Below, piece after piece: positions 8,997-18,500 of a DNA stretch of 64,000 nt. The first letter of the stretch is position 1; every line of letters begins with the position of its first letter. The notes beneath the pieces were generated by a model. It was given only the letters and a program-made list of their open reading frames with translations. It was not told where the DNA came from and made no database searches. The translations under genes were made by a program, and so were the position numbers. The stretch spans positions 3,067,501 through 3,131,500 of the forward strand of contig CP018227.1 of the NCBI GenBank assembly GCA_016865035.1, read 5' to 3'. Source of the stretch: Kordiimonadales bacterium IMCC3096 (GTDB lineage Bacteria > Pseudomonadota > Alphaproteobacteria > Minwuiales > Minwuiaceae).

Positions 8997-9150
8997 GGCT
9001 GATCACACCTTTGGTGGGTTGGTCAGGTCTGGTTGATCGCAGGGTCTGTTCCTGCCCGAAACTCCACACCTGCTCCAGCCTGAACTTGCGGGCAGGCGCT
9101 ATGTCGCATCGGGTGTTCCGATACAGGCTCACAGCAAACAGCCTTGCAGA

Positions 9151-9777
9151 TCAGGCTTCGATTTCGGCCAGGCGGCGTTTCAGTTCGGCGTTCTCGACCT
9201 CCAGATCCGCCAGTTGCTGCAGTATCTGGCTGTTTGCCGCCGCGAACGCATCGACGTCATGGCGGGGCGTGATGTGCTGCGGGCAATTGATGTCCCAGGC
9301 CGTGACCTGAAACAGGATGACACGCTCCACCTTGCCTGCCGGGTAATCCGGCATCGTCAGGTCGGCCATCAGGTCCGGGTCGTCCTCGACCACCCGGGCC
9401 TCGCCCCAGATCTTGATGCGGCGGCGGTTGGCATAGTCCATCAGGAAGATGAAGGCCTTCGGATTTTCAGCCAGATTGCCGAGGGTCACATACTGGCGGT
9501 TGCCGCCGAAGTCGGCGATGCCAAGCGTGGTCTCGTCGACCATGCGCAGGAATCCCTTCGGGCCGCCGCGATGCTGGATGTAGGGCTGGCCCTCCGAACT
9601 GACGGTGCCGAGATAGAAGGAATCCCGCTCGGCGATGAAGGCCAGCAGGTCCTCGGTCAGGCCGGTGCGGAAACCACCCTTCTCCTCCATGCGCCGGTAT
9701 GTATCGCGGGAGCCAAGCCGCGCCTGCGCGGCCTTGACGGCAGGGGTGAAGGCAATATCGCTTGAGGGACGGTCCAT
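9151..9777 (-). CDS. Pyridoxamine 5'-phosphate oxidase-family flavin-binding protein
   Basis: Predicted split-barrel FMN-binding protein of 208 residues, of the pyridoxamine-phosphate-oxidase-like group. The core contains FYLGTVSSEGQPYIQHRGGPKGFLRMVD, DFGGNRQYVTLGNL and RRRIKIWGEARVV, all typical of the barrel and flavin contacts. The last 30 residues form a short heptad-rich helix (ILQQLADLEVENAELKRRL), probably a coiled coil. A GGAG site nine bases upstream supports the ATG. True PNPOx activity is unlikely, as these homologues usually have undefined redox substrates. Confidence 0.8.
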   Translation of the reverse strand: MDRPSSDIAFTPAVKAAQARLGSRDTYRRMEEKGGFRTGLTEDLLAFIAERDSFYLGTVSSEGQPYIQHRGGPKGFLRMVDETTLGIADFGGNRQYVTLGNLAENPKAFIFLMDYANRRRIKIWGEARVVEDDPDLMADLTMPDYPAGKVERVILFQVTAWDINCPQHITPRHDVDAFAAANSQILQQLADLEVENAELKRRLAEIEA

Positions 9778-9882
9778 CGGTGTTTCTCCACGGCGTCAGG
9801 TGGAGAACATCTATGGCAGCGGAACGAAAAGGGGAGGGGAACCGCACATGAATGCGGATCGGTCCGGCACGACCGCGTACTC

Positions 9883-9902
9883 CTTCCCCCGCACGGGGGA
9901 AG
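9883..9902. terminator. Hairpin downstream of SDR gene
   Basis: Arms CTTCCCCC (9883-9890) and GGGGGAAG (9895-9902) form an eight-pair stem with a four-base loop, about 50 bases beyond the SDR stop. No T-run follows on either strand, so it may be a non-intrinsic terminator or a dispersed palindrome. Confidence 0.35.
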
Positions 9903-9953
9903 CGAGGAAGAATTCAGCAGGCGGTGCTGTCTTCTCCCCCTTCCGTCGCGGTT

Positions 9954-10697
9954 TCATGTGCGCAGGGTCAGCCCGCCGTCGACGGTCAGGCCATGGCCCG
10001 ACACGAAGCCCGCATCGTCGGAGGCGAGGAACAGGGCACCACGGGCAATGTCGATGGGTTGCCCCAACCGCCGCAGCGCCGCCTTCTTGGCCCAGATGGT
10101 GGCGATGTTCTCGTCGGCAAAGCTGGCACCGGTCATGCCGGTATGGATGGCGCCGGGTTCAATGTAGTTGCAGGTGATGCCGAACTTGCCGAGCTCCAGC
10201 GCCAGGGTGCGGGTCATGCCGGCAACACCGGCCTTCGATGCGCAATAGGCGCTCAGACCGTAGTCGGTCATGCGGGCCATGACGGATGCGGTGGAGATGA
10301 TGCGCGGTGCGGGGCTCTCCTTCAGGTACGGGATCGCGGCGCGGCACAGCTTGTAGGGGCCGGTCAGGTTCACGGCGAGGGTGATGTCCCACTGCTCGTC
10401 GGTCATGACCTCCGCCAGCGCGTTCCGGCTGACACCCGCATTGTTGTAGAGAATGTCCAGCTTGCCGAAGCACTCGATGGCCTTGCCGATGATCCGTTCC
10501 GCGGCCCCATCGGCCGCCACGTCCGCCTCGAACGGCGTGACATAGGCGTGGTCATGGGCCTCCGCCAGGCCCTTGCCGGGCAGATCGACGGCCAGCACCA
10601 TCGCGCCTTCGCGGGCGAAAAGGTCTGCCGTTGCCTGTCCGATGCCGCTGCCCGCGCCGGTCACGATTGCCGCGCGCCCCTCAAGCCGTCCTGTCAT
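9954..10697 (-). CDS. Short-chain dehydrogenase/reductase (SDR)
   Basis: Classical SDR oxidoreductase of 247 residues. It has the nucleotide-binding TGAGSGIG (13-20), NNAG (85-88), a catalytic Ser near 138, and Tyr151/Lys155 in YCASK. It is likely NAD(P)-dependent and acts on an unidentified alcohol or ketone. GGGGAGGA precedes the ATG. It starts 33 bases after the cobS stop on the same strand and could be co-transcribed with the cobT-cobU-cobS genes, but nothing in its sequence links it to cobalamin. Confidence 0.88.
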   Translation of the reverse strand: MTGRLEGRAAIVTGAGSGIGQATADLFAREGAMVLAVDLPGKGLAEAHDHAYVTPFEADVAADGAAERIIGKAIECFGKLDILYNNAGVSRNALAEVMTDEQWDITLAVNLTGPYKLCRAAIPYLKESPAPRIISTASVMARMTDYGLSAYCASKAGVAGMTRTLALELGKFGITCNYIEPGAIHTGMTGASFADENIATIWAKKAALRRLGQPIDIARGALFLASDDAGFVSGHGLTVDGGLTLRT

Positions 10698-10730
10698 GCT
10701 GTCCTCCCCAGGTTGTCACATGGTTCAAGC

Positions 10731-11510
10731 CTAGCCCGCGCCCATGCTCCATGCCAGCAGGACCGTGGTCTCGACTGCCATGCAGGTCGCACCCAGCACG
10801 TCCCCGGTGTAACCGCCGAAGGTGCGCCGCGCGACCTCCGTCATGGCCAGCACCACGGCAATGGCCAGCGCGACAGCCAGCAGCAACTGGATGATCGGGA
10901 CGCCGCCAATGACACTGGCGAACAGGGCGATCAGCAGCCCCATGGCGCATGACTTGCGCATGTCGCTGTCAGCGGCCTTGCCGGCCCCAGCCGCAGCGCC
11001 ATCGGCTCGGGCGAGCGGCAGGCGCGCCATGACCACCGCCATGCCGGCACGGCCCAGCGCGAGCGCGGCCAGCAGTGCCGCCAGCGCGTCCAGCACGTCG
11101 AGAGAGGAAAGTGCCGCGACACGGATCAGCAGGAAGAGGATCAGTCCCAGCGTGCCATAGGTGCCGATGCGGCTGTCGCGCATGGCGGCGAGGCGGGCCT
11201 CCCGGCCGCCCCGCGCGCCCAGCCCGTCCAGCATGTCGGCCAGCCCGTCCTCGTGCAGCGCACCGGTCAGCAGCACGGACAGGGTCACGGCCACCGCCGC
11301 GGCCAGCAGGCCGTTCGCTCCCAGTCCGACCATGGCCGCGAAGGTCGTGGCCAGTGCCGCGGCCAGCACCGCACCGACGACGGGAAAGGCCCATAGCGCC
11401 TGTGCCAGCTTGCGGTCGGCGGCGGCATCGGGAAAGCGCGTCGGCAGGCGGGTCAGCCAGCCCAGCGCAATGGCCAGGTCGAGGTTGAGCCTGGCGAGCA
11501 CCTCGCGCAT
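10731..11510 (-). CDS. cobS: Adenosylcobinamide-GDP ribazoletransferase (cobalamin synthase)
   Basis: Integral membrane enzyme of 259 residues that joins adenosylcobinamide-GDP and alpha-ribazole to form the lower loop of adenosylcobalamin. The diagnostic acidic segment [18 protein letters not shown] is present, along with several hydrophobic helices and the C-terminal [10 protein letters not shown] motif. The start at 11510 overlaps the cobU stop (TGATG), so the two are translationally coupled. Third gene of the leftward cobT-cobU-cobS unit. The name cobV is used for this protein in Pseudomonas denitrificans. Confidence 0.95.
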   Translation of the reverse strand: MREVLARLNLDLAIALGWLTRLPTRFPDAAADRKLAQALWAFPVVGAVLAAALATTFAAMVGLGANGLLAAAVAVTLSVLLTGALHEDGLADMLDGLGARGGREARLAAMRDSRIGTYGTLGLILFLLIRVAALSSLDVLDALAALLAALALGRAGMAVVMARLPLARADGAAAGAGKAADSDMRKSCAMGLLIALFASVIGGVPIIQLLLAVALAIAVVLAMTEVARRTFGGYTGDVLGATCMAVETTVLLAWSMGAG

Positions 11511-12067
11511 CAGTCGGGCCGCTTCATGACCAGCGGAAGTCCGGCAGCGACGAACAGCACGCAATCGGCGCTGAGTGCCACCCGCTGGTTGGCCAGCCCC
11601 TGCCAGTCGCGGAACTGCCGCCCCAGCGGGGTTTCCGGCACCAGACCAAGCCCGACCTCGTTGGAGACCAGCACTGTCGGGGCCGTGCGTTCGGCCAGCA
11701 CGTCGATCAGGCTGGCGATCTCCGCATCCGGCGCGATGTCCGCCAGCATCAGATTGCTCAGCCACAGAGTCAGGCAGTCCACCAGCACGGGCCGATCGCC
11801 ACAGGCTTCCAGTTGGTCCGGCAGATCGCGTGGGGCTTCCACCGTGACCCAGTCAGGCCCCCGGTCAGCCTTGTGCTGTTCGATGCGCAACCGCATCTCG
11901 CTGTCGAAGGCCTCAGCCGTCGCCAGATAGACCGGTGTTGTCTCTCCGGCGTGATCACGCGCCAGCCGCTCGCCCAGTCGGCTCTTCCCCGACCGTGCGC
12001 CACCCAGCACCAGCGTTGTCCACGGCAGGGCGGCGTCGGGGCCAAGGATGGTGCGATAGCCGCTCAC
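11510..12067 (-). CDS. cobU: Adenosylcobinamide kinase / adenosylcobinamide-phosphate guanylyltransferase
   Basis: Bifunctional enzyme of 185 residues (CobU/CobP) that phosphorylates adenosylcobinamide and transfers GMP to it, feeding cobalamin synthase. The P-loop is GGARSGKS (22-29). VDCLTLWLSNLM and the C-terminal ADCVLFVAAGLPLVMK are family hallmarks, as is the region around EVGLGLVPETPLGRQFRDWQG. The start is a GTG at 12067, five bases past the cobT stop; the overlapping ATG at the cobT stop is in another frame and ends at once. The frame also runs open well upstream, but that part is antisense-like within cobT. Confidence 0.93.
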   Translation of the reverse strand: MSGYRTILGPDAALPWTTLVLGGARSGKSRLGERLARDHAGETTPVYLATAEAFDSEMRLRIEQHKADRGPDWVTVEAPRDLPDQLEACGDRPVLVDCLTLWLSNLMLADIAPDAEIASLIDVLAERTAPTVLVSNEVGLGLVPETPLGRQFRDWQGLANQRVALSADCVLFVAAGLPLVMKRPD

Positions 12068-12071
12068 GGCA

Positions 12072-13097
12072 TCAGGTATCCTGCTTGCTGCCGGCCACGG
12101 CGGCCTCGGCAAAGGTGGCCATGCCATTGTGGCAGGCAAGTGCCGCGCGGACGAGCCCGAGCGCCGTCGCCGCGCCGGATCCTTCACCCAGCCGCATGCC
12201 CAGCGCGAGCAGGGGGTCCAGGCCCAGCCTTGCCAGCAGCCGCTGATGACCCGGTTCGCCCGACTGGTGGGCCGCCAGCGTATGGGCCAGCCCGTCCGCG
12301 CCTGCGATACGGTGCAGCGGGGCAACGGCGGAGGTGACGATGAAGCCGTCCAGCAGGACCGGTATCCGGTGCCGCCGCGCCGCCAGACAGGCACCGAAGA
12401 TCGCCGCCAGCTCCCGCCCGCCGACATGGGACAGCGCCAGCAGGGGATCGTCCAGGTCAGCCCCATGGATGGCCCGGGCGCGCGCGATCACGTCGGCCTT
12501 GCGCGCGATGCCCGCATCGTCGACGCCGGTACCGGGTCCGACCCAGTCTCGTGCCTCCCCACCGAACAGGGCCAGCGCGACGGCGGCGGCAGCGGTCGTG
12601 TTGCCGATACCCATCTCGCCGAAGACCAGCAGATCCTCCGTCCCGCGCACCGCGTCCATGCCCATGGCGACCGCTGCCAGGAAGGCGCTCTCATCCATCG
12701 CGGGCTGCGTGGTGAAGTCGGCTGTCGGTGTCGCGATGCCGCAATCCACCACTGAGAGTTCCGCCCCGAAAGCCTGGGTCAACTGGCAGATCGCTGCGAA
12801 TCCCGCGCCGAACCCGGCCAGCATCTGGGCATTCACCTCGTCGGGGAACGCGGACACACCATGCTTCGTCATGCCATGGCTGCCGGCAAAGATGATGGTG
12901 CGGGCGCGGTCCATGGCGGGGCGCGCCGTCCCCTGCCAGCGGGCCATGTGGACCGCGATTTCCTCCAGCCGGCCGAGTGATCCCGCGGGTTTCACCAGAT
13001 TGTCCTGTCGTGCGGCGGCGTCCCGCGCTGACGCGTCATCTGACGGTGGCAGGTCGGCGATCAGCCCGCGCAGGTGGTCGAGGGTATCGGGTTTCAT
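12072..13097 (-). CDS. cobT: Nicotinate-nucleotide--dimethylbenzimidazole phosphoribosyltransferase
   Basis: Cytoplasmic enzyme of 341 residues that makes alpha-ribazole phosphate from nicotinate mononucleotide and the lower-ligand base, for attachment by CobS. Family motifs include KPAGSLGRLEEIAV near the N-terminus, FAGSHGMTKHGVSAFP, GEMGIGNTTAAAAV (phosphate loop) and EGSGAATALG near the C-terminus with the expected catalytic Glu. The start is the ATG at 13097; a TTG immediately before it is also in frame. First gene of the leftward block. It is divergent from the riboswitch-led cobalt operon, so its promoter lies in 13098-13215. Confidence 0.94.
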   Translation of the reverse strand: MKPDTLDHLRGLIADLPPSDDASARDAAARQDNLVKPAGSLGRLEEIAVHMARWQGTARPAMDRARTIIFAGSHGMTKHGVSAFPDEVNAQMLAGFGAGFAAICQLTQAFGAELSVVDCGIATPTADFTTQPAMDESAFLAAVAMGMDAVRGTEDLLVFGEMGIGNTTAAAAVALALFGGEARDWVGPGTGVDDAGIARKADVIARARAIHGADLDDPLLALSHVGGRELAAIFGACLAARRHRIPVLLDGFIVTSAVAPLHRIAGADGLAHTLAAHQSGEPGHQRLLARLGLDPLLALGMRLGEGSGAATALGLVRAALACHNGMATFAEAAVAGSKQDT

Positions 13098-13215
13098 CAA
13101 TGCCGCTCCGGATCATCATTCGGGGCGCATCTTGACCATGGCCACCGGGGAGTCGCAATACGGCGTGTGCCCGGTGAAACCCTGATCGCATTGTTGCGCC
13201 TGCAAGGGGGCAACT

Positions 13216-13428
13216 GTAAGGTCGATCCTGCGTGACGGTTCCGTCTGACCTACAAGGGAAGGGCGGATGAGAAAAGGGAACACGGTTCGGCGTACCCATC
13301 AGGGACCAAGTCCGTGGCTGCCCCCGCAACTGTATGCGTCGAGGATGTTCGAACATGCCACTGGCCCCGATTGGCCGGGAAGGCCGGACAGCCGCCCAAG
13401 ACGTGAGCCAGGAAACCTGCCGCCCGCA
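13216..13428 (+). ncRNA. Cobalamin (B12) riboswitch
   Basis: Leader RNA on the plus strand before cbtB. Conserved cobalamin aptamer segments occur in order: GGGAACACGGT near 13278, GGCTGCCCCCGCAACTGTA around 13317-13335, GCCACTG followed by GGGAAGGC (about 13356-13385), and the B12 box AGCCAGGAAACCTGCC at 13406-13421. Adenosylcobalamin binding is expected to reduce expression of cbtB-cbtA-cobW-cobN-cobO. The outer boundaries are approximate. The rest of the 381-base divergent gap (13098-13215) shows no further structure I can support. Confidence 0.95.
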
Positions 13429-13478
13429 AGTTTGAAACCCGCTATGGTCGCCGGCGGGGCGACAGGGAGAACAAGACG

Positions 13479-13676
13479 ATGAACGAATTCAACCAGACGA
13501 TGGATCATTCCGCAGAAGCTGGCTCGACCGGTGTGCGCATGGCTGCGCTGCCTGCCGTGGTGACGGCGCTGCTGCTCGGCACGTTCCTGGTGTTCGCGGC
13601 GGGCATGGCCCAGTCGGACACCCTGCACAATGCGGCGCATGATGGCCGCCACAGCTTCGCGATGCCGTGTCACTGA
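13479..13676 (+). CDS. cbtB: Cobalt transporter subunit CbtB
   Basis: Small inner-membrane subunit of 65 residues with one hydrophobic helix (about 24-44) and a histidine-rich C-terminus, HNAAHDGRHSFAMPCH, the hallmark of CbtB. It is thought to work with CbtA in cobalt uptake. It lies 58 bases after the B12 box of the cobalamin riboswitch and is first in the operon. GGGAG precedes the ATG. Cytosolic or periplasmic orientation of the histidine tail cannot be settled from sequence. Confidence 0.93.
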   Translation: MNEFNQTMDHSAEAGSTGVRMAALPAVVTALLLGTFLVFAAGMAQSDTLHNAAHDGRHSFAMPCH

Positions 13677-13696
13677 CCGATCATCGCTGATACGGA

Positions 13697-14494
13697 ATGT
13701 TCAAGCGCATATTCGCGTGCGCCCTGATTGCAGGGGTGCTCGCCGGACTTGTCGCCGCTGTGCTGCAGCAGGCGGTCACAGTCCCTTTGGTGGTCGCCGC
13801 CGAGGCCTTTGAGGGCGGCGGCGCGCCTGCAGCACATGGTGACGGGCACGATCACGGCAGCCACGACCATGGATCCCATGACCACGGAACCGATGGCCAC
13901 GGAGCTAATGGCCATGGTGCCGCCGCGCCTGCGGAGGGCGGCCATGGCGGACATGACCATGGTGACGGCTGGATGCCAGAGGACAGCATTGAACGCATCT
14001 TCTATACCTCCCTGATGACCGTCCTGATCGGCCTGGGCTATGCCTTCGTGCTGGTCGCGCTGATCGCTTTCAGCGGGCGGCGCATGACGGCGCGCCGGGG
14101 GGTGCTCTGGGGCGCGGCAGGCTTTGTCACCACCGCGCTGGCTCCGGGCCTCGGTCTGCCGCCGGAACTGCCGGGCATGCTGGCGGCGGAGGTGCAGGCC
14201 CGTCAGATCTGGTGGTTGCTGACGGTCGTGCTGACCGGACTGGGACTCTGGCTCATCTTCCTGTCGGACCGGCAGGTGCTGATGGGCGTCGGCATCATCG
14301 CCCTGATCATTCCGCACGCGATCGGCGCGCCGCATCCGCATCATGGCGGCGGCAGTGGCGTGCCGCCGGAACTGGCGGCGCAGTTCGCCACCGCCTCACT
14401 GGCCATGGCCGCGGCCTTCTGGTGTGTACTGGGCGCGATTGCGGGCAACATCTGGCAACGCATGGATCATGCGGCACAAGGGGAAGGCAACTGA
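13697..14494 (+). CDS. cbtA: Cobalt transporter subunit CbtA
   Basis: Integral membrane protein of 265 residues with five or so hydrophobic segments. Between the first and second lies a long histidine, glycine and aspartate-rich loop (about 47-90) with repeated HDHGSHDHG units, well suited to binding divalent metal. This loop and the pairing with CbtB identify CbtA, a cobalt permease typically under cobalamin riboswitch control. A second His cluster, HPHHGG, occurs near residue 216. The stop overlaps the cobW start by one base (TGATG). Confidence 0.93.
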   Translation: MFKRIFACALIAGVLAGLVAAVLQQAVTVPLVVAAEAFEGGGAPAAHGDGHDHGSHDHGSHDHGTDGHGANGHGAAAPAEGGHGGHDHGDGWMPEDSIERIFYTSLMTVLIGLGYAFVLVALIAFSGRRMTARRGVLWGAAGFVTTALAPGLGLPPELPGMLAAEVQARQIWWLLTVVLTGLGLWLIFLSDRQVLMGVGIIALIIPHAIGAPHPHHGGGSGVPPELAAQFATASLAMAAAFWCVLGAIAGNIWQRMDHAAQGEGN

Positions 14495-15561
14495 TGACAC
14501 AGACGGTAAACAAGCTGGGGACATCCCGGATTCCCGCGACCGTGGTGACGGGCTTCCTCGGCGCGGGCAAGACCACGCTGATCCGGCACCTGCTGCAGAA
14601 CGCCGGGGGGCGGCGCATCGCCCTGATCATCAACGAGTTCGGTGATCTTGGCGTCGATGGCGAAGTGCTGAAGGGCTGCGGGGAGGAAACCTGCTCGGAG
14701 GATGATGTGGTGGAACTGGCCAATGGCTGTATCTGCTGCACCGTCGCCGACGACTTCGTGCCGACCATGACGGCCCTGCTGGACCGGGACAATCCGCCCG
14801 ACCATATCGTCATCGAGACGTCTGGCCTCGCCCTGCCGCAGCCGCTGGTGAAAGCCTTCAACTGGCCCGACATCCGTACCCGCGTGACGGTGGACGGGGT
14901 GGTGACCGTGGTTGACGGTGCCGCCGTCGCCGCCGGACGGTTCGCCCACGATGAGGCGGCGCTGGACGCCCAGCGCCAGGCCGACGAGAACCTGGATCAC
15001 GAGACCCCCATGTCGGAACTGTTCGAGGATCAGCTTGGCTGTGCCGACCTGATCATCGTCAACAAGACCGATCTGCTGGGCGATGGCGGGCTGGACATCG
15101 TGCGCGAATTCATTCGTCCCGACGTCCGCGCCGGTGTGCCTGTGGTCTCGGCGATACAGGGGGCGCTGCCTGCCTCGGCCCTCATCGGTCTCGGGATCGG
15201 GGCGGAGGATGACATCGCCAACCGCCCGACGCATCACGAGCGTGCGGGCGAGATTGATCATGACCACGATGATTTCGACAGCTTCCATGTGGACCTGCCG
15301 CAGATCACCGACCCGGCGGCCTTCTCCGCCAGCGTCTCGGCCATGCTGGCGGCAGAGAACGTGCTGCGCCTGAAGGGCTTCGTTGCCGTTTCGGGCAAGC
15401 CGATGCGCATGGTGATCCAGGCCGTGGGGCCGCGCATCGATCATTATTTCGACCGCCCGTGGCGCGCCGATGAAACACGTTGCACCCGTCTGGTCGTGAT
15501 CGGCGAGAAGGGTCTGGATCAGGCGCGGATCACCGGGGCACTGCAGCAGTCGGCCATCTGA
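14494..15561 (+). CDS. cobW: CobW, GTP-dependent metal chaperone of the COG0523 family
   Basis: G3E-family GTPase of 355 residues, thought to deliver cobalt for corrin ring insertion. It has the P-loop GFLGAGKTT (20-28), the metal-binding CICC (Cys79, Cys81, Cys82) in the GCICC loop, and NKTD for guanine specificity. An internal acidic/histidine stretch (ERAGEIDHDHDDFDSFHVD) probably helps bind metal. The CobW C-terminal domain follows. The position between the cobalt importer and CobN supports cobalt rather than zinc as cargo. Confidence 0.95.
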   Translation: MTQTVNKLGTSRIPATVVTGFLGAGKTTLIRHLLQNAGGRRIALIINEFGDLGVDGEVLKGCGEETCSEDDVVELANGCICCTVADDFVPTMTALLDRDNPPDHIVIETSGLALPQPLVKAFNWPDIRTRVTVDGVVTVVDGAAVAAGRFAHDEAALDAQRQADENLDHETPMSELFEDQLGCADLIIVNKTDLLGDGGLDIVREFIRPDVRAGVPVVSAIQGALPASALIGLGIGAEDDIANRPTHHERAGEIDHDHDDFDSFHVDLPQITDPAAFSASVSAMLAAENVLRLKGFVAVSGKPMRMVIQAVGPRIDHYFDRPWRADETRCTRLVVIGEKGLDQARITGALQQSAI

Positions 15562-15564
15562 GCC

Positions 15565-18500
15565 ATGCATCTGCTTCAGGCCCAGCCGGGAGCGATCGAG
15601 GACGGCGAGGAAGCCGTCGATCTGGCGCAGGAACCGGCGGACGTGCTGGTTCTCACTGCGGCGGACACCGAGATCGCGGCGCTGGCCACGGCACGTGCCG
15701 AACTGGGCGATGAAGCGCCCGGACTGCGGCTGGCGGCGCTGGGATTCCTGAAACATCCCATGTCGGTCGATCTCTATGCGGAGAAGACCGTCGCGGGGGC
15801 GAGGCTGGTCGTGGGCCGGTTCCTCGGCGGCGTCGGCTACTGGTCCTACGCCATCGAGGAAATCGCCCGCACCTGTCGCCGGAACGGCATCCCCCTCGTG
15901 GCGCTTCCGGGGGACGAGAAGCCGGACGCCGATCTGGCCGCAGTCTCCACGATCGAGCCGGAGGTGCGCGACGCCCTCTGGGGCTGGCTGGCAGAGGGCG
16001 GGCCGGGCAACAGCCGCAATTTCCTGCGCGCCTGCCGCGCGATCCTCGATGGCGGCGAACTGCCGGAACCGGCGCGGCCCCTGCTGCGCGCCGGACTCTA
16101 CTGGCCGGGCCGGGATGCGCCGTCGCTGTCGGACATCGCCCCGGCGGAGGATGCACGCCCCCGCGCGCTGATCACCTTCTACCGCGCCAATGTGCAGGGC
16201 GGTGCCATGGCACCGGTCGATGCGCTGATTGCGGCACTGGATGCGGAGGGCGTGGCCGCCGTTCCGGTCTTCGTTTCAAGCCTGAAGGACGCAGGCTCCA
16301 ACGCCATCCTGAGCGCGGTCATGGCGGAGGCAGTGCCGGATGTGGTGCTGAACCTGACGGCCTTCGCGGTCGGCAAGCCGGGGGAGGCTGACGGCTCCGC
16401 TGCCATGCCCGGCACGGTACTGGATCAGGCGGACTGCCCGGTGCTCCAACTTGTTTCAGGGGCCAGCACGGCAGCGGTCTGGCAGGAGTCCATGCAGGGA
16501 CTGGGTGCCCGCGATGTGGCGATGCATGTGGCCCTGCCGGAGGTGGATGGCCGTATCCTGACCCGCGCCATCGCCTTCAAGGCGGAGGCGTCGTTCGATC
16601 CGGCGGTGCAGTGCGCCATCGTGCGTCCCGAACCGGTGCCGGACCGGGTTGCCTTCGTCGCCCGGCTCGCCGCGAACTGGATCAGGTTGCGCCGCACCTC
16701 CGCGCCCGAGCGCAAGCTGGCGCTGGTGCTGGCGAACTATCCCAACCGGGACGGGCGACTGGCCAATGGCGTCGGTCTTGACACCCCGGCCAGCGCGATC
16801 AGTGTGCTGCGGGCGCTGGAAGAAGAGGGCTATTCGGTCGAAGGCGCACCCGGCGACGGTGCCGCGCTGATGGAACGGATTCTGGCCGGACCCACCAACT
16901 GGCTGACCGACCGGGCCAGCCGGAGCGGCGGTGTCGTGCTGCCGACAGAAGCCTATGCGACCTGGTTCGCGGCCCTGCCGGATGCGGTCCGGACGACCGT
17001 GACCGAACGCTGGGGCACGCCGGAAAGCGATCCGTTTCATGATCCGGCGCGGGGCGGCTTCGTGCTGTCTGTCCTGAGCTTCGGCCAGGTGGTTGTCGGT
17101 ATCCAGCCCGCCCGTGGCTACCAGATCGACCCCAAGGAGACCTATCACAGCCCTGACCTGCCGCCGCCGCACGGCTATCTGGCGTTCTATCTCTGGCTGC
17201 GTGAAACATTCGGCGCACAGGCCGTCGTCCATCTGGGCAAGCACGGCAATCTGGAGTGGCTGCCGGGCAAGGCGCTGGCCCTGTCCGATGCCTGCTTCCC
17301 GGAGGTGGCGCTGGGGCCACTGCCGCATCTCTACCCCTTCATCGTCAATGATCCGGGGGAGGGGACGCAGGCCAAGCGCCGGGCGCAGGCCGTCATCATC
17401 GACCATCTGACACCGCCGATGACCCGGGCTGAAACCTATGGCGCGCTGCGGGACCTGGAGGCACTGGTCGATGAGTACTACGACGCTGCCGGGCTGGACC
17501 GGCGGCGGCTGGACCTGCTGCGGCGGGAGATCCTGTCGCTGGTGGCGGCGGAGAATCTGGGCGCGGATGCGTCGATCACCGACGATGATGACGAGGACGC
17601 GGCCTTCGCCAAGCTGGACAACTATCTCTGCGAGCTGAAGGAAGCGCAGATCCGCGACGGTCTGCACATCTTCGGGGTCTCCCCCGTGGCGCGGCAGCGG
17701 CGGGATCTGCTGCTGGCGCTGGCACGGGTGCCAAGGGGCGGCAGCGGGTCCGGCAACGGGTCGCTGTTGCGGGCGATGGCAGATGACCTCGGGCTGGGCT
17801 TCGACCCGCTGGACTGCACCATGGGCGAGGTGTGGGACGGCGCGCGGCCTGCGGTGCTTGCGGCGGTGGATGAACAGAACTGGCGCACGGTCGGCGACAC
17901 GCTTGAGCGTCTGGAACTGCTGGCCATCAACCTGCTTGAACAGCCGGAAGCCACTTCCCCGCCGGGTCCGGCAAGCGCGGAAGTCCTGGCGGCGATCCAT
18001 GAACGCCTGGCACCGGATCTCGACCATTGTGGCCCGGCGGAGCTCTCCGGCCTGCTGACCGGGCTGTCGGGGCGTTTCGTTCCGCCCGGACCTTCCGGCG
18101 CGCCCACACGGGGGCGGCCGGACACGCTGCCCACCGGGCGCAATTTCTTCTCCATCGACAGCCGCGCCATGCCGACACAGACCGCCTGGACGCTGGGCTG
18201 GAAGTCGGCCAACCGGCTGATCGAGCGACACCTGCAGGACAATGGCGACTGGCCGCGCGTCATGGCGCTGACCGCTTGGGGCACCTCCAACATGCGGACG
18301 GGCGGTGACGACATCGCGCAGGCGCTGGCGCTGCTGGGGTGCCGCCCGACGTGGGAGCCGGCCTCGCGGCGGGTCACGGGGTTCGAGATCCTGCCGCTCA
18401 CGGTGCTCGACCGGCCAAGGGTGGATGTGACGCTGCGTATCTCCGGCTTCTTCCGGGACGCCTTTCCGACCCAGATCGAGCTGTTTGATTCAGCGGTGCG

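Noticed and set aside
16456-18231. Long minus-strand frame within cobN
   Set aside because: Antisense shadow of cobN; no domain recognised.
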